Of a DNA stretch of 64,000 nucleotides, positions 1 through 8,499 are shown one piece after another (the stretch's first letter is position 1; each line of letters opens with the position of its first letter). The notes beneath the pieces are model-generated. The model was not told the DNA's origin, made no database searches, and worked only from the letters and a program-made list of their open reading frames with translations. Position numbers and translations under genes: made by a program. Origin of the DNA: Anaerococcus murdochii (GTDB taxonomy: Bacteria; Bacillota; Clostridia; Tissierellales; Peptoniphilaceae); the NCBI RefSeq assembly GCF_019957155.1, contig NZ_JAIPME010000002.1, forward strand, positions 1,860,001 through 1,924,000. Direction: 5' to 3'.

Positions 1-271
1 AACCATTTTGATTTAAGAAATTTAATAAGGCGTAATTATCAAATTTTGTAAAAGCCGAGTAAATAAATTTTTTATTAGTTACTACATTTTCTAAAAAATC
101 TTCAAAATATGCAGAATTTGTAATGTTACACCTTCCGCCACCAGTCATTAAGAGTTTCTTTCCTGCTTTATCATTAGCCTCGAATATGGTTACGTGATTA
201 TTTTTATTTTTTGCACATATTGCTGCCATAAGGCCTGCAGGCCCTCCGCCAATTATTCCGATTCTTTTCAT
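1..271 (-). CDS. BaiN/HI0933-like FAD-dependent oxidoreductase, N-terminal part (cut by window edge)
   Basis: Only the first 90 residues lie in the window; the rest continues beyond position 1. The protein opens with MKRIGIIGGGPAGLMAA, a Rossmann FAD-binding GxGxxG motif, followed at about residues 38-49 by KKLLMTGGGRCN, the signature of the HI0933/YhiN/BaiN flavoprotein family. These enzymes bind FAD and are annotated as NAD(P)/FAD-dependent oxidoreductases; a substrate is known for few of them. The gene is last in the visible efp-led operon and follows the rluB terminator, 27 bases away. Its ribosome binding site is weak. Family assignment is firm; function is open. Confidence 0.85.
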   Translation of the reverse strand, partial: MKRIGIIGGGPAGLMAAICAKNKNNHVTIFEANDKAGKKLLMTGGGRCNITNSAYFEDFLENVVTNKKFIYSAFTKFDNYALLNFLNQNG

Positions 272-282
272 ATTTATCCCAC

Positions 283-305
283 AAAAAAAGATAGTCTCCT
301 ATCTT
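283..305 (-). terminator. intrinsic terminator after rluB
   Basis: On the minus strand a 7-bp stem (AAGATAG/CTATCTT) with a 4-base loop is followed by a run of seven T. The stem overlaps the rluB stop codon. It lies just before the BaiN-like gene, so that gene is read by read-through or from a promoter I do not see. Confidence 0.75.
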
Positions 306-994
306 CTAATTTCTTCTACAAATTTTAATTCTTCATCATTAAAATATCTGTACTCTTTTTCCTTAAGGTCAGAAAGTTTAATTTTACCAATCCTAATTCT
401 CTTTAAATTAATTACATTAGCATTAAAAACCTTAAACATCCTTCTGATCTGCCTATTATAGCCTTGATGAATTATTACCCTGTATGTATTGTCCCCCAAG
501 TATTCTAGTTTAGCATCTGAAGTCTTTTCACCATTTCCTATATCTAGGCCATCTTCAAATCTTTTTTCTTGATTTTTATTAAGTTTCCTATCAATTCGTA
601 CTATATATTCCTTATCAAGTTTGAATTTTGGATGGATAAGATTGTTTGTAAAGTCACCATCATTAGTTATTATCAATAGGCCTTCGCTATCCTTATCTAG
701 CCTTCCAGCAGCAAAAAATCTCTCATCAATATCTATAAGATCATTTAGGTCTTTTTCATTATATGGATCAAAGTTCGATGTGATAAAGCCAACAGGCTTA
801 TATAATTTTATATAAAACTTTTTTTCTATTTCTAAAACTTTCCCACTAACTTCTACCCTATCTCCGTCATTAACTTTAATACCTGGTTCAATAATAACTT
901 GTCCATTAATTTTAACCTTGCCGGCAATAATAAGCTCATCAGCCTTGCGTCTTGAAGTGTATCCTGAATGGGCTATATATTTGTTAATCCTCAT
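299..994 (-). CDS. rluB: 23S rRNA pseudouridine synthase, RluB/RsuA family
   Basis: A 231-residue member of the RsuA/RluB/E/F family, which isomerises a single uridine in rRNA to pseudouridine. An N-terminal S4 RNA-binding domain (MRINKYIAHSGYTSRRKAD, residues 1-19) precedes the catalytic core; the active-site Asp lies in AAGRLDKDSEGLLI, and the C-terminal family motif is GYNRQIRRMF. I chose the ATG at 994 over a TTG at 1003 because AAGGAT sits 8 bases before it. The gene overlaps scpB by 11 bases, and scpA-scpB-rluB is a common Firmicutes order, so translational coupling is likely. Whether the target is the RluB or RsuA site cannot be told from sequence alone. Confidence 0.9.
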   Translation of the reverse strand: MRINKYIAHSGYTSRRKADELIIAGKVKINGQVIIEPGIKVNDGDRVEVSGKVLEIEKKFYIKLYKPVGFITSNFDPYNEKDLNDLIDIDERFFAAGRLDKDSEGLLIITNDGDFTNNLIHPKFKLDKEYIVRIDRKLNKNQEKRFEDGLDIGNGEKTSDAKLEYLGDNTYRVIIHQGYNRQIRRMFKVFNANVINLKRIRIGKIKLSDLKEKEYRYFNDEELKFVEEIRR

Positions 995-1508
995 TATTAT
1001 CAATCCTTATCTCAGGCAGGTCTTTAAGGGAATTCAGGTTAAAGTATTTTAAAAACTCTGCAGTTGTACCATAGATAATAGGTTTACCAATCTTATCTAG
1101 TCTTCCTTTTTCTGTAATTAGTTTTTTATCTATAAGAGAATCTATTGTTGATTGGGAATTAACCCCCCTAATCTTATCAATTTCTACTCTTGTGATTGGC
1201 TGTTTGTAGGCAATTATCGATAGGGTCTCAAGAGTTGAATTTGTTAATTTTTTTTCTGATTTTGAAAGAAGTGACTCAAAATACTTATCACTTGCCTTTC
1301 TGGTTGTAAACTGATATAAACCGTTGAAATTTCTTATAATAAGGCCGCTATCTAAGTCTTCTCTCTCTTTTATCATTTCTTCAAGGCTTTTTTTAATATC
1401 AACCTTAGAATAATCATATAAAATTTTACTTATTTCGTCTATACTTATAGGCTCTGCCCATACATATAGGACCTCTTCTATAAGGCCCTTTAAGTAAATA
1501 TCAGTCAT
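984..1508 (-). CDS. scpB: segregation and condensation protein B
   Basis: ScpB (174 residues) is a winged-helix dimer that binds ScpA and, with SMC, forms the condensin that compacts and segregates the chromosome. The sequence shows the expected two winged-helix domains, with the conserved LSIIAYKQPITRVEIDKIRG stretch near residues 95-114. Its length is normal for the family. The start codon overlaps the scpA stop by 4 bases, the usual coupled arrangement for these partners. Confidence 0.95.
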   Translation of the reverse strand: MTDIYLKGLIEEVLYVWAEPISIDEISKILYDYSKVDIKKSLEEMIKEREDLDSGLIIRNFNGLYQFTTRKASDKYFESLLSKSEKKLTNSTLETLSIIAYKQPITRVEIDKIRGVNSQSTIDSLIDKKLITEKGRLDKIGKPIIYGTTAEFLKYFNLNSLKDLPEIRIDNNED

Positions 1509-2203
1509 TTAACCCTCTTAACAATTTTAAATGAATTTATCTCTGTTTGCTTTATATATATTTCATTTAACTTTACCATCTCTAATAAGGCCAAAAAGGT
1601 TGCAATACATTCTGCTTTAGAGTTTATCCTCCTAGTAATATCTACAAGATTTAGCTCCTTTGAAAAGTTTAAAGTTTTCCTAAGACTCATTAAGTAGGTA
1701 TTAACATCAGGTATTTTTACCTGTTCAAAAATCTTTTCTTCACTCTGTTTTTCTTTTTCTAGCCTTTTTATCAATTTAGAAAATTCTTGTGATAATATAT
1801 CCACATCTTGAGAAATTACTAAAGTTTCACTTTGAAATGCTGAAAGGTCTTCTTGATATTTCGAGTGAATCTTTCTAGCTTCTTCTTCTAAGGTTTTAAA
1901 ATCGTCTTGGACTGACTTTATTTTTTTATATTCTATAAGATAAGATAAGAAGTCTTCTTCAAGATTTTCATTTTCTGCCTTAGGCAAAAGTTTATTAGCC
2001 TTAATTGTCAAAAGTATCGATGAAGTATATATAAATTCAGATAACATTGATATATCAATATCCATCTTAGCCATTTCTTCTAAAAATGGGTTTGTTATCT
2101 CTTCTATTTTTACATCGTAAATATCTATTTTTTCCCTGTCGATTAACTTTAAAAGTAAATCAAAAGGACCTTCAAAATCTTCAAGCTTAATATTAAGCTT
2201 CAT
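1505..2203 (-). CDS. scpA: segregation and condensation protein A
   Basis: ScpA is the kleisin subunit of the SMC-ScpAB condensin complex and bridges the two SMC heads. The N-terminal LEDFEGPFDLLLKLIDREKI (residues 7-26) is the hallmark of the family, and the C-terminal winged helix contains the FLALLEMVKL stretch. At 232 residues it is of ordinary length. It starts inside the end of the NUDIX gene (11-base overlap) and ends in a 4-base overlap with scpB, so all three are probably translated from one message. Confidence 0.95.
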   Translation of the reverse strand: MKLNIKLEDFEGPFDLLLKLIDREKIDIYDVKIEEITNPFLEEMAKMDIDISMLSEFIYTSSILLTIKANKLLPKAENENLEEDFLSYLIEYKKIKSVQDDFKTLEEEARKIHSKYQEDLSAFQSETLVISQDVDILSQEFSKLIKRLEKEKQSEEKIFEQVKIPDVNTYLMSLRKTLNFSKELNLVDITRRINSKAECIATFLALLEMVKLNEIYIKQTEINSFKIVKRVK

Positions 2204-2741
2204 TTATTCTTCTTAGGGCATAAAAAATAGCTATTATTGATTTAGCATCAGTAATTTCACCATTTTCTACCATTTGATATAAGTCAGTAACTAAGTAAGA
2301 CCTACTTGTTAGATTTTCATCCTCATCTAAGTCTAGGGATGATTCCACCAAATCTTCTGCTACAAAAAATGACAATTTATCGTTGGTAAATCCAGGAGAA
2401 GCGTGCATATCAAATAGATAGGTCACCCTTTCTGGGAAATATCCAACTTCTTCTTGAAGTTCTCTTTTAGCTGTTTCAATTGGTAACTCACCAGGATCAA
2501 CAAGACCTGCTGGGATTTCTAAAGTTACCTTGTCAATCGCCTTCCTATATTGACTAACCATCCATATCTTATCAGGTCCGTCAAAGGCAATAATTCCTAC
2601 TCCCTTTTGATGGTCGACTATTTCCCTTTTTGAATATCTTTTATTCTCAAGTTCTACAGTTTCTACCCTTAGTTTTAATATCTTTCCATCATAAATAGTA
2701 TCAGACTTTATTGTCTTCTCATAAAACTTTTCTTCGTTCAT
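2193..2741 (-). CDS. nudF: NUDIX hydrolase, ADP-ribose pyrophosphatase type
   Basis: A 182-residue NUDIX hydrolase. The Nudix box runs from GLVDPGELPIETAKRELQEE near residues 78-97 and holds the catalytic REL..EE residues. The Pro downstream of the box and the SPGFT motif match ADP-ribose pyrophosphatases (NudF/YqkG), which split ADP-ribose to AMP and ribose 5-phosphate. A GGAGG lies 8 bases before the ATG, inside the end of recN, which it overlaps by 23 bases. The NUDIX call is firm; the preferred substrate is inferred. Confidence 0.9.
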   Translation of the reverse strand: MNEEKFYEKTIKSDTIYDGKILKLRVETVELENKRYSKREIVDHQKGVGIIAFDGPDKIWMVSQYRKAIDKVTLEIPAGLVDPGELPIETAKRELQEEVGYFPERVTYLFDMHASPGFTNDKLSFFVAEDLVESSLDLDEDENLTSRSYLVTDLYQMVENGEITDAKSIIAIFYALRRINEA

Positions 2742-4422
2742 TTCTTAGATCCTCCGCCATTTCCAAAATTTCTCTGGCTGATTTAATAGTAGTTTCAGTT
2801 ATATCGACCCCACCAATTAGCCTTGCTATTTCAAGGGTTCTCTCGTCTTCTTTGATATTTTTTGAACTAGATATAGTAAAGTTGCCGCAATCTTCCTTGC
2901 TAATTAAAATATGATTATTTGCAAGTGATGCTATTTGTGGCAAGTGGCTTATGGCTATAACTTGTCTTTTCTTTGACAAATCCAGGATTTTTTCTCCTAC
3001 TATTTGAGCAGTCCTACCACTTATGCCTGTATCTATTTCATCAAATATCATTGTATCTATATCATCAAAACTTGCAAAAACTTCCTTGAAGGCAAGCATA
3101 ATTCTTGAAATTTCTCCGCCTGAGGCCGTCTTGGTGAGAGATGTTAAATTTTCTCCCTTATTTGTTCTAATTAAAAAGTCAATATCATCAAAGCCAAGCT
3201 TATCGATACTATCTTTCTTTTTAAGGTCGACTTTAAATTTACCATTTTTTATATTTAATTCCACTATTTCTTTATTAAGAGATTTTTCAAGGCTTTCTAT
3301 CTTCTTAAGTCTAATGTCATGAATTTCTTCGGAGTTTTCGACCATTTTTTCATCAACATTGGCTAAAATACTAGTTAAGTTGTTCCTTAGATCATCAATT
3401 TGGTCTAATTCTTCTAGTCTTTCTTTCATTGATTCATAATATTCTTTAATATCTTCAATATTATTTCCATATTTCCTCTTAAGGTCAAAAAGTTTTTTAT
3501 TTAGTTCTTCCAAAGTCTCTAATTTTTCTGGATCAGTCGATAAAAAATCTACATAAGAATCAGCTTCTGAATAAATATCATCAAGTTCATCTGATAAAGA
3601 AACTAGCCTATTATAAAGTTCAGACGACTTGTGATCTATTTCTATGAAATCTCCAATATTTGAAGATGCTTCACTTAATAGACTGCTTATAGATGGCTTG
3701 TCATAATCATTTGAGTCAATAAGTTCAAGTGTCTTATAAAAGCCTTCCTTTAAACTAGTTATATTTGTAAGCCTCTTATATTCATGCTCTATCTCTTCTT
3801 CATCTATATTAAAAAGATCTATACTATCAATCTCATCAATCTGATATTTTATGAGATCTCTTTCTCTGGTCAATTCTTCATTAGTAAGATCAAAATCTTT
3901 GAAACGTCTAAGATAATCATTTTTTTCCTTATATAGGTCGGACAAATTCTTTCTTAGTTCTCTAGTTCTTTGATCATTTTGATAAGAATCAATAAGGTCA
4001 ATGTAATTAGCCTTATTCATATAGATATTAGAATCGCCTTGCTTATAAATATCTATAAGATCATCACTTATTTCTTTAAGAATATTAATATTTGATAGCC
4101 TGCCATTAATCCTTATACTTGATGAATTTTTACCAATATTCCTTGTTATTATTAGCTTATCATCATCAAAGCTTATGCCAAGGTTTACAAATTTATTGAT
4201 TAAAGAGTCTTTTAATATAAAAACGGCTTCTATAATTGTCTGATCTTTGAAATTTCCTATAGTATCCTTACTGGCTCTTTTGCCTAAAAGTAGGTTTATT
4301 GCCTCGAGTATTATGGACTTGCCAGACCCTGTCTCGCCAGTTAACACATTAAATTTATCTTCAAAAAAAATATGGTCTTTTTTTATTATGATAAAATTAT
4401 CTATGTAAAGCTCAGCAAGCAT
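2719..4422 (-). CDS. recN: DNA repair protein RecN
   Basis: RecN is an SMC-like ATPase that acts early in double-strand break repair. The 567 residues show the N-terminal Walker A GETGSGKSI at residues 29-37, a long charged coiled-coil arm in the middle, the ABC signature near TASGGEISRIMLA, and Walker B MIFDEIDTGISG. Length is typical (about 550-570). The gene abuts argR by a one-base overlap, a Firmicutes order (ispA-argR-recN) also seen in Bacillus. Confidence 0.95.
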   Translation of the reverse strand: MLAELYIDNFIIIKKDHIFFEDKFNVLTGETGSGKSIILEAINLLLGKRASKDTIGNFKDQTIIEAVFILKDSLINKFVNLGISFDDDKLIITRNIGKNSSSIRINGRLSNINILKEISDDLIDIYKQGDSNIYMNKANYIDLIDSYQNDQRTRELRKNLSDLYKEKNDYLRRFKDFDLTNEELTRERDLIKYQIDEIDSIDLFNIDEEEIEHEYKRLTNITSLKEGFYKTLELIDSNDYDKPSISSLLSEASSNIGDFIEIDHKSSELYNRLVSLSDELDDIYSEADSYVDFLSTDPEKLETLEELNKKLFDLKRKYGNNIEDIKEYYESMKERLEELDQIDDLRNNLTSILANVDEKMVENSEEIHDIRLKKIESLEKSLNKEIVELNIKNGKFKVDLKKKDSIDKLGFDDIDFLIRTNKGENLTSLTKTASGGEISRIMLAFKEVFASFDDIDTMIFDEIDTGISGRTAQIVGEKILDLSKKRQVIAISHLPQIASLANNHILISKEDCGNFTISSSKNIKEDERTLEIARLIGGVDITETTIKSAREILEMAEDLRNERRKVL

Positions 4423-4874
4423 TATTTGATAAGATTCCTAATTTCTTCTACAAGGGCATCAATTGATTCAAAGTCTTTTGGAGTGATAAATATTGTATCA
4501 ATTCCTGTAACCATACCACCAATATTTTCCAATTTCTCATTTGTTATATATTGACCACAAACAGTTGCACAATAAGAAATTGTTTTAATTACAATCATCT
4601 GGGCTGATTTTTCTACTGAAAGCACTGCTTCCTTAAAAATCTTCTCAATTCTTTCTGTAAGTGTATCGTATACAGCATCTACTACAGTATATTTATATTC
4701 ATAATCATCACTTTGAACCTTTGATATCCTAAGCTCCTTAATATCTCTAGAAATAGTTGCTTGTGTAGCGTTTACTCCTTGAGATTTTAACATATCAGAA
4801 AGTTGGCTTTGGGTTCTGACGTCATTATTCTGAATAATATCTAATATTAATCTTTGTCTAGTATATTTTTTCAT
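4422..4874 (-). CDS. argR: arginine repressor ArgR/AhrC
   Basis: A 150-residue ArgR-type regulator. Residues 1-70 form the winged helix that binds ARG boxes (TRQRLILDIIQ, then SQLSDMLKSQGVNATQATISRDIKEL); residues 80-150 form the arginine-binding oligomerisation domain, ending with GTDTIFITPKD-like IDTIFITPKDFES. In Gram-positive bacteria such proteins repress arginine synthesis and activate arginine catabolism. No arginine genes lie in this window, so its targets are elsewhere. It sits between ispA and recN in the efp-led operon. Confidence 0.93.
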   Translation of the reverse strand: MKKYTRQRLILDIIQNNDVRTQSQLSDMLKSQGVNATQATISRDIKELRISKVQSDDYEYKYTVVDAVYDTLTERIEKIFKEAVLSVEKSAQMIVIKTISYCATVCGQYITNEKLENIGGMVTGIDTIFITPKDFESIDALVEEIRNLIK

Positions 4875-4882
4875 AATTTCCC

Positions 4883-5713
4883 CTAATAACTTCGACTTGA
4901 CAGGTAGTCAATTAAAAATGATAATACTTCATTATTTTGAAAATCTTTTATTGAATCTTTTGCTCTATCATTAACTTTTTCCAAAAGCACTATTGCTTCG
5001 TCTTTTGACATAACATTTATGATGTTTAATTCATCTTCATATGTATCTTCTAATAAATCATCCTGAATTTGAAAGGCAAGACCTAAGTTTTCTGCAAAAT
5101 TTTCTATTTTTCCTATAGTTTCCTCATCTACCCCAGATACAATACCTGCAGGAACACAAGCCGCTTTAAATAAATCCGATGTTTTTTTCTTATACACATC
5201 TAAAAGATAATCTAAATCATAGGACGCGCCCCTTCTTAAATCTATGACCTGGCCTCCTATCATTCCAAACCTAGACGCTCTTTGAAGCATATACGAACCT
5301 GCCTTAATGAATGAAGCATTGGATTTTGCTAAATCAAATAATATTATAGCAGCTTCATTTAAAAGTGCATCGCCTGTGAGAATTCCTATATCTTCACCAT
5401 ATTTTTTGTGAACACTAGGCTGCCCCCTCCTAAAATCATCATTATCCATTGCTGGAAGATCGTCGTGAACAAGAGAATAGGCATGAATAAATTCTAAGGC
5501 TAGGGCAAGTTTATAGTCATCTTCATCTGTAATTTGTGAAAACATTTTCTTGGTTTCTAGATACAGAAAAGCCCTTATCCTCTTTCCACCATCTGTTGCA
5601 TAGGCCATGGCCTCTTCTAAGATATTGTCTGGACTAAAATAAGATTTAGCTTCCTTATCTATTATATCCTTATCTTCATTAAAAATTTTCAAAAACTTTT
5701 CTTTATTCATCAT
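4883..5713 (-). CDS. ispA: polyprenyl synthetase (farnesyl/geranyl diphosphate synthase)
   Basis: A 276-residue trans-prenyltransferase that condenses IPP with allylic diphosphates to make farnesyl diphosphate for quinone or undecaprenol precursors. Both Asp-rich motifs are present: DDLPAMDND (first, near residues 78-86) and QIQDDLLED (second, near 216-224). GGKRIRAF near residue 42 binds substrate. It overlaps xseB by 11 bases, the common xseA-xseB-ispA arrangement. Chain length specificity is inferred from size and context. Confidence 0.92.
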   Translation of the reverse strand: MMNKEKFLKIFNEDKDIIDKEAKSYFSPDNILEEAMAYATDGGKRIRAFLYLETKKMFSQITDEDDYKLALALEFIHAYSLVHDDLPAMDNDDFRRGQPSVHKKYGEDIGILTGDALLNEAAIILFDLAKSNASFIKAGSYMLQRASRFGMIGGQVIDLRRGASYDLDYLLDVYKKKTSDLFKAACVPAGIVSGVDEETIGKIENFAENLGLAFQIQDDLLEDTYEDELNIINVMSKDEAIVLLEKVNDRAKDSIKDFQNNEVLSFLIDYLSSRSY

Positions 5714-5891
5714 TACTTATAACTTCCACCTTAGCCCTATAATCCACAAGCTTTTCTTCAAGTTCCCTATACATTTTCTTGGCTTGGTCATAGAGCTTAA
5801 TTGATTCATCTAGATTGTCCCTATTATTTTCAATTTTATCTAAAATTTCTTCTATTTTTTTATATTGGTCTTCAAAAGATTTATCCATCAA
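5703..5891 (-). CDS. xseB: exodeoxyribonuclease VII small subunit
   Basis: A 62-residue helical protein of the XseB family. It has the typical FEDQYKKIEEILDKIEN opening and LDESIKLYDQAKKMY segment. Several copies bind one XseA to make exonuclease VII, which degrades single-stranded DNA. The gene overlaps xseA by 11 bases and ispA by 11 bases, so it is locked into the operon. Confidence 0.93.
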   Translation of the reverse strand: MMDKSFEDQYKKIEEILDKIENNRDNLDESIKLYDQAKKMYRELEEKLVDYRAKVEVISNDE

Positions 5892-7065
5892 TTATCCTCG
5901 CCTTTAATTTTCCGTCACTGAATACTAGGTCAAACCCATCGCCTATCTTTAAACTGTGAGCAGAATAGATATTTGTACCATCAAAATTTATTTCAATTTG
6001 ATTCTTTCTCATATCTATAAGCTTTGTTAAGTAGTCAAATTTATGAGTTAGGTTGTTTAGTTTAGTTCCGTTATAGGTTAATAAGCTTTCCATAGCCATG
6101 TCAAGATTTTTGTTTATAGACCTTAGATCTTTAAGCCTATCATCAATAAGTTTTCTTGGTGATGAATTTTCTAACTTTGATTCTAGAATCTTAAGGCTCA
6201 AACTCCTCATATCCAGAGTCGATTGTATCTTTGACCTTGCTCTTACAAATTTTTCTTTTAAAAATTTTTCATAGTCTATGTAGTCAGCTATAAGGTAAGA
6301 CCCTGCTTCTGTAGGAGTTTGTAGACTCAAATCACTCGTATAATCTATTAATGTTGTATCAATATTATGTCCTATAGCAGAAATAATAGGAGTTTTTGCA
6401 TCATGGACTGCTTCTATTATTTTTCTTTGGTTGAAGCTTGAAAGGTCTTCATTAGACCCTCCGCCTCTGGTGATAACAATTACATCGAGGCCTAGTTTAT
6501 CAAGCCTATTTATTGCTTTAGCTACCAAATCCTCAGCTTGGTCACCTTGAACTTTGACTGGATCTAAATAGATATGTATGTCATTTGCCCTGCTATTAAT
6601 CATAGCTAGAAAGTCCACTATAGCTGCCCCATCTTTTGATGTAATAAGACCCACTTTTTTAACTAATTTTGGGATTGGATTTTTGTTTTCAATGTCAAAA
6701 TATCCCTTTGCTTTAAATTCCTCTTGCATTTTAAGAAATTCTTTAAATTCTTTTGATAAACCAACATCCTCTATCTCAGATGCTACTATAATTAGTCTTG
6801 ATGAGTAATTATTGAAAGATAAGTTTCCCCTGATAATTACTTCCTTACCAGGGCTAAAGTCAAAACTTATATCCTTATCTTCATAATAATAGATTACAGC
6901 ATCAATGATGTCAGTTCCTTCTTTTAAGGAAAAATAAAGGTGGTAGTTATTAACCCTCACATTGCAAAGCTCACCGATCAAATTTATTCTCTGAAAAATT
7001 GGATCGTGTTTGATATTTGATTTTACATACTCATTAAATTGCTTTACACTTAGAGGCTTTCTCAT
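5881..7065 (-). CDS. xseA: exodeoxyribonuclease VII large subunit
   Basis: The catalytic subunit of exonuclease VII. Residues 1-100 form an OB-fold that binds single-stranded DNA; the catalytic domain holds the family motifs TRGGGSNEDLSSFN (about residues 199-212) and SAIGHNIDTTLIDY (about 229-242). The middle and C-terminal coiled coil follow. At 394 residues it is slightly short for the family (about 400-450) but ends with the normal DGFDLVFSDGKLKARI motif, so it looks complete. Overlaps nusB by 4 bases and xseB by 11. Confidence 0.93.
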   Translation of the reverse strand: MRKPLSVKQFNEYVKSNIKHDPIFQRINLIGELCNVRVNNYHLYFSLKEGTDIIDAVIYYYEDKDISFDFSPGKEVIIRGNLSFNNYSSRLIIVASEIEDVGLSKEFKEFLKMQEEFKAKGYFDIENKNPIPKLVKKVGLITSKDGAAIVDFLAMINSRANDIHIYLDPVKVQGDQAEDLVAKAINRLDKLGLDVIVITRGGGSNEDLSSFNQRKIIEAVHDAKTPIISAIGHNIDTTLIDYTSDLSLQTPTEAGSYLIADYIDYEKFLKEKFVRARSKIQSTLDMRSLSLKILESKLENSSPRKLIDDRLKDLRSINKNLDMAMESLLTYNGTKLNNLTHKFDYLTKLIDMRKNQIEINFDGTNIYSAHSLKIGDGFDLVFSDGKLKARIIDG

Positions 7066-7448
7066 TTATTATCATTTCTTACTATATTACCTAAAATTAG
7101 ATTAACTATCTTATAGTCATCTTCAGCAGAAAACTTCTTAGCTAGGTTAACTGCTTCATTAATAGAAACTGACACTGGTATATCTAAAAAATAGATTTCA
7201 TTTATAGATAAATAAATAATAGACTTAACAACCCTACTTAGTTTTGGCATGCCCTTAGGGATATTTTCCTGTAGTATGTGGTCAATTTTTTCAAAATTAT
7301 TCTTGTATGATTTGATAGAATCGACAATAAAAGTTTCATCCCCACTAAGGTCGTGGTTTGCTAATATTTCTACATCATCTTCAATTTTATTAATTGTGTC
7401 TTGAAAAATGAGTTTAAAAACCCATTCTCTTTGGTCAGTTCTCTTCAT
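7062..7448 (-). CDS. nusB: transcription antitermination factor NusB
   Basis: A 128-residue all-helical NusB, which with NusE binds boxA RNA and supports rRNA antitermination. The C-terminal half has the conserved ILxLSINEIYFLDIPVSVSINEAVNLAKKF-type sequence (residues about 80-110). The neighbours Asp23-nusB-xseA match the usual Firmicutes cluster, and one-base and 4-base overlaps on either side point to a single transcript. Confidence 0.93.
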   Translation of the reverse strand: MKRTDQREWVFKLIFQDTINKIEDDVEILANHDLSGDETFIVDSIKSYKNNFEKIDHILQENIPKGMPKLSRVVKSIIYLSINEIYFLDIPVSVSINEAVNLAKKFSAEDDYKIVNLILGNIVRNDNK

Positions 7449-7777
7449 TAGATTTCTAATTTACTAATATTAACGTTAATTTTGCTAACGATAAGACCTG
7501 TCATGGTCTCAACTACATTTTTGACATTTTCTTGGATTTTTTTAACTGTTTTTCTTACATTGACATTCTTATCTAATGAAAGGTCAAGATCAATAACAAG
7601 ATTTCCACTAACATTTCTAATTGATGTTTTTGTTGTTTTCGCTTGGAGTGAATGAATAAATCCTTCATCAGAATTTTCTTCATAAACTCCATAAACATCA
7701 TTGGCTGCTTGGATAGCTATTTGATCTAAAACCTCATCAGCTATTTTTACTGAACCATCTTTGAAAGTATTTGACAT
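7448..7777 (-). CDS. Asp23/Gls24 family envelope stress protein
   Basis: A 109-residue member of the Asp23/Gls24 family (YqhY type). The family fold is seen in GSVKIADEVLDQIAIQAANDVYGV at the start and a hydrophobic beta segment LVIDLDLSLD in the middle. Family members associate with the membrane and have been linked to cell envelope homeostasis and acetyl-CoA carboxylase control. The efp-Asp23-nusB order is the same as around yqhY in Bacillus. A second, different Asp23 gene lies at 14754-15107. Confidence 0.88.
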   Translation of the reverse strand: MSNTFKDGSVKIADEVLDQIAIQAANDVYGVYEENSDEGFIHSLQAKTTKTSIRNVSGNLVIDLDLSLDKNVNVRKTVKKIQENVKNVVETMTGLIVSKINVNISKLEI

Positions 7778-7786
7778 TAATATCTC

Positions 7787-8344
7787 CTAAGCTCTTGATA
7801 GATATTCGCCGCTTCTTGTATCTATTTTAATTACATCGCCTTCATTTACGAAAATTGGAACATTTATTACTGCTCCAGTTTCAACTGTAGCTGGTTTTGT
7901 TACGTTAGTTGCTGTATCGCCTTTAACACCAGGTTCTGTCTTTACTACCTTTAATTCTACAAAGTTTTGTGGATCAATTGAGAATGGCTTGCCTTGGTAG
8001 AACTTAATTAAAACTGTATCATTTTCTCTAACGTAGATAATTGCATCCTTAACATTGTCTTCTTCAATTCCTATTTGTTCGAAACTTTCTGGGTCCATAA
8101 AGTAATATAATTGACCATCATTGTATAAATATTGCATTTCTTTTGTAGAGATAATAGCATTCTCAAATTTTTCATTTGGGTTAAAGGTTACGTCTTTTGC
8201 ACCACCATTCATTACAGATCTAATTTTTGCTCTAACAAAGGCAGCTCCCTTACCTGGTTTAACGTGTTGGAAATCTACTACTTGATATACATCGTTGTCG
8301 TAAACGAATGTTACACCTTTTCTTAAATCATTTGCTGAAATCAT
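7787..8344 (-). CDS. efp: translation elongation factor P
   Basis: EF-P (185 residues) rescues ribosomes stalled at polyproline by entering the E site. Three OB-like domains are evident: the first carries the tip loop KPGKGAAF with the modified or active-site Lys at about residue 32, and the C-terminus ends with [13 protein letters not shown], the family signature. AGGAGGAATT precedes the ATG. The gene is first in the leftward operon and has its own extended -10 promoter. Confidence 0.96.
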   Translation of the reverse strand: MISANDLRKGVTFVYDNDVYQVVDFQHVKPGKGAAFVRAKIRSVMNGGAKDVTFNPNEKFENAIISTKEMQYLYNDGQLYYFMDPESFEQIGIEEDNVKDAIIYVRENDTVLIKFYQGKPFSIDPQNFVELKVVKTEPGVKGDTATNVTKPATVETGAVINVPIFVNEGDVIKIDTRSGEYLSRA

Positions 8345-8373
8345 AATTCCTCCTAGTTGATATTTCTTTAATT

Positions 8374-8382
8374 ATTATACCA
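8374..8382 (-). promoter_or_regulatory. extended -10 promoter of the efp operon
   Basis: The minus strand reads TGGTATAAT (TGn plus a perfect -10 box), about 30 bases upstream of the efp ATG. No good -35 box stands 17 bases further up, as is common with TGn promoters. It would drive at least efp through rluB, since the genes overlap or nearly touch. Confidence 0.6.
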
Positions 8383-8499
8383 TAATCACCCCTTAATTGA
8401 AAATTTTATTCATAAATATCAAACAAATTCCATCAATAAATATCTCCTAGTGATAAGTATCTGAAAAGTTAGTATAGTAAGATAAATAAAGGAGTTCGT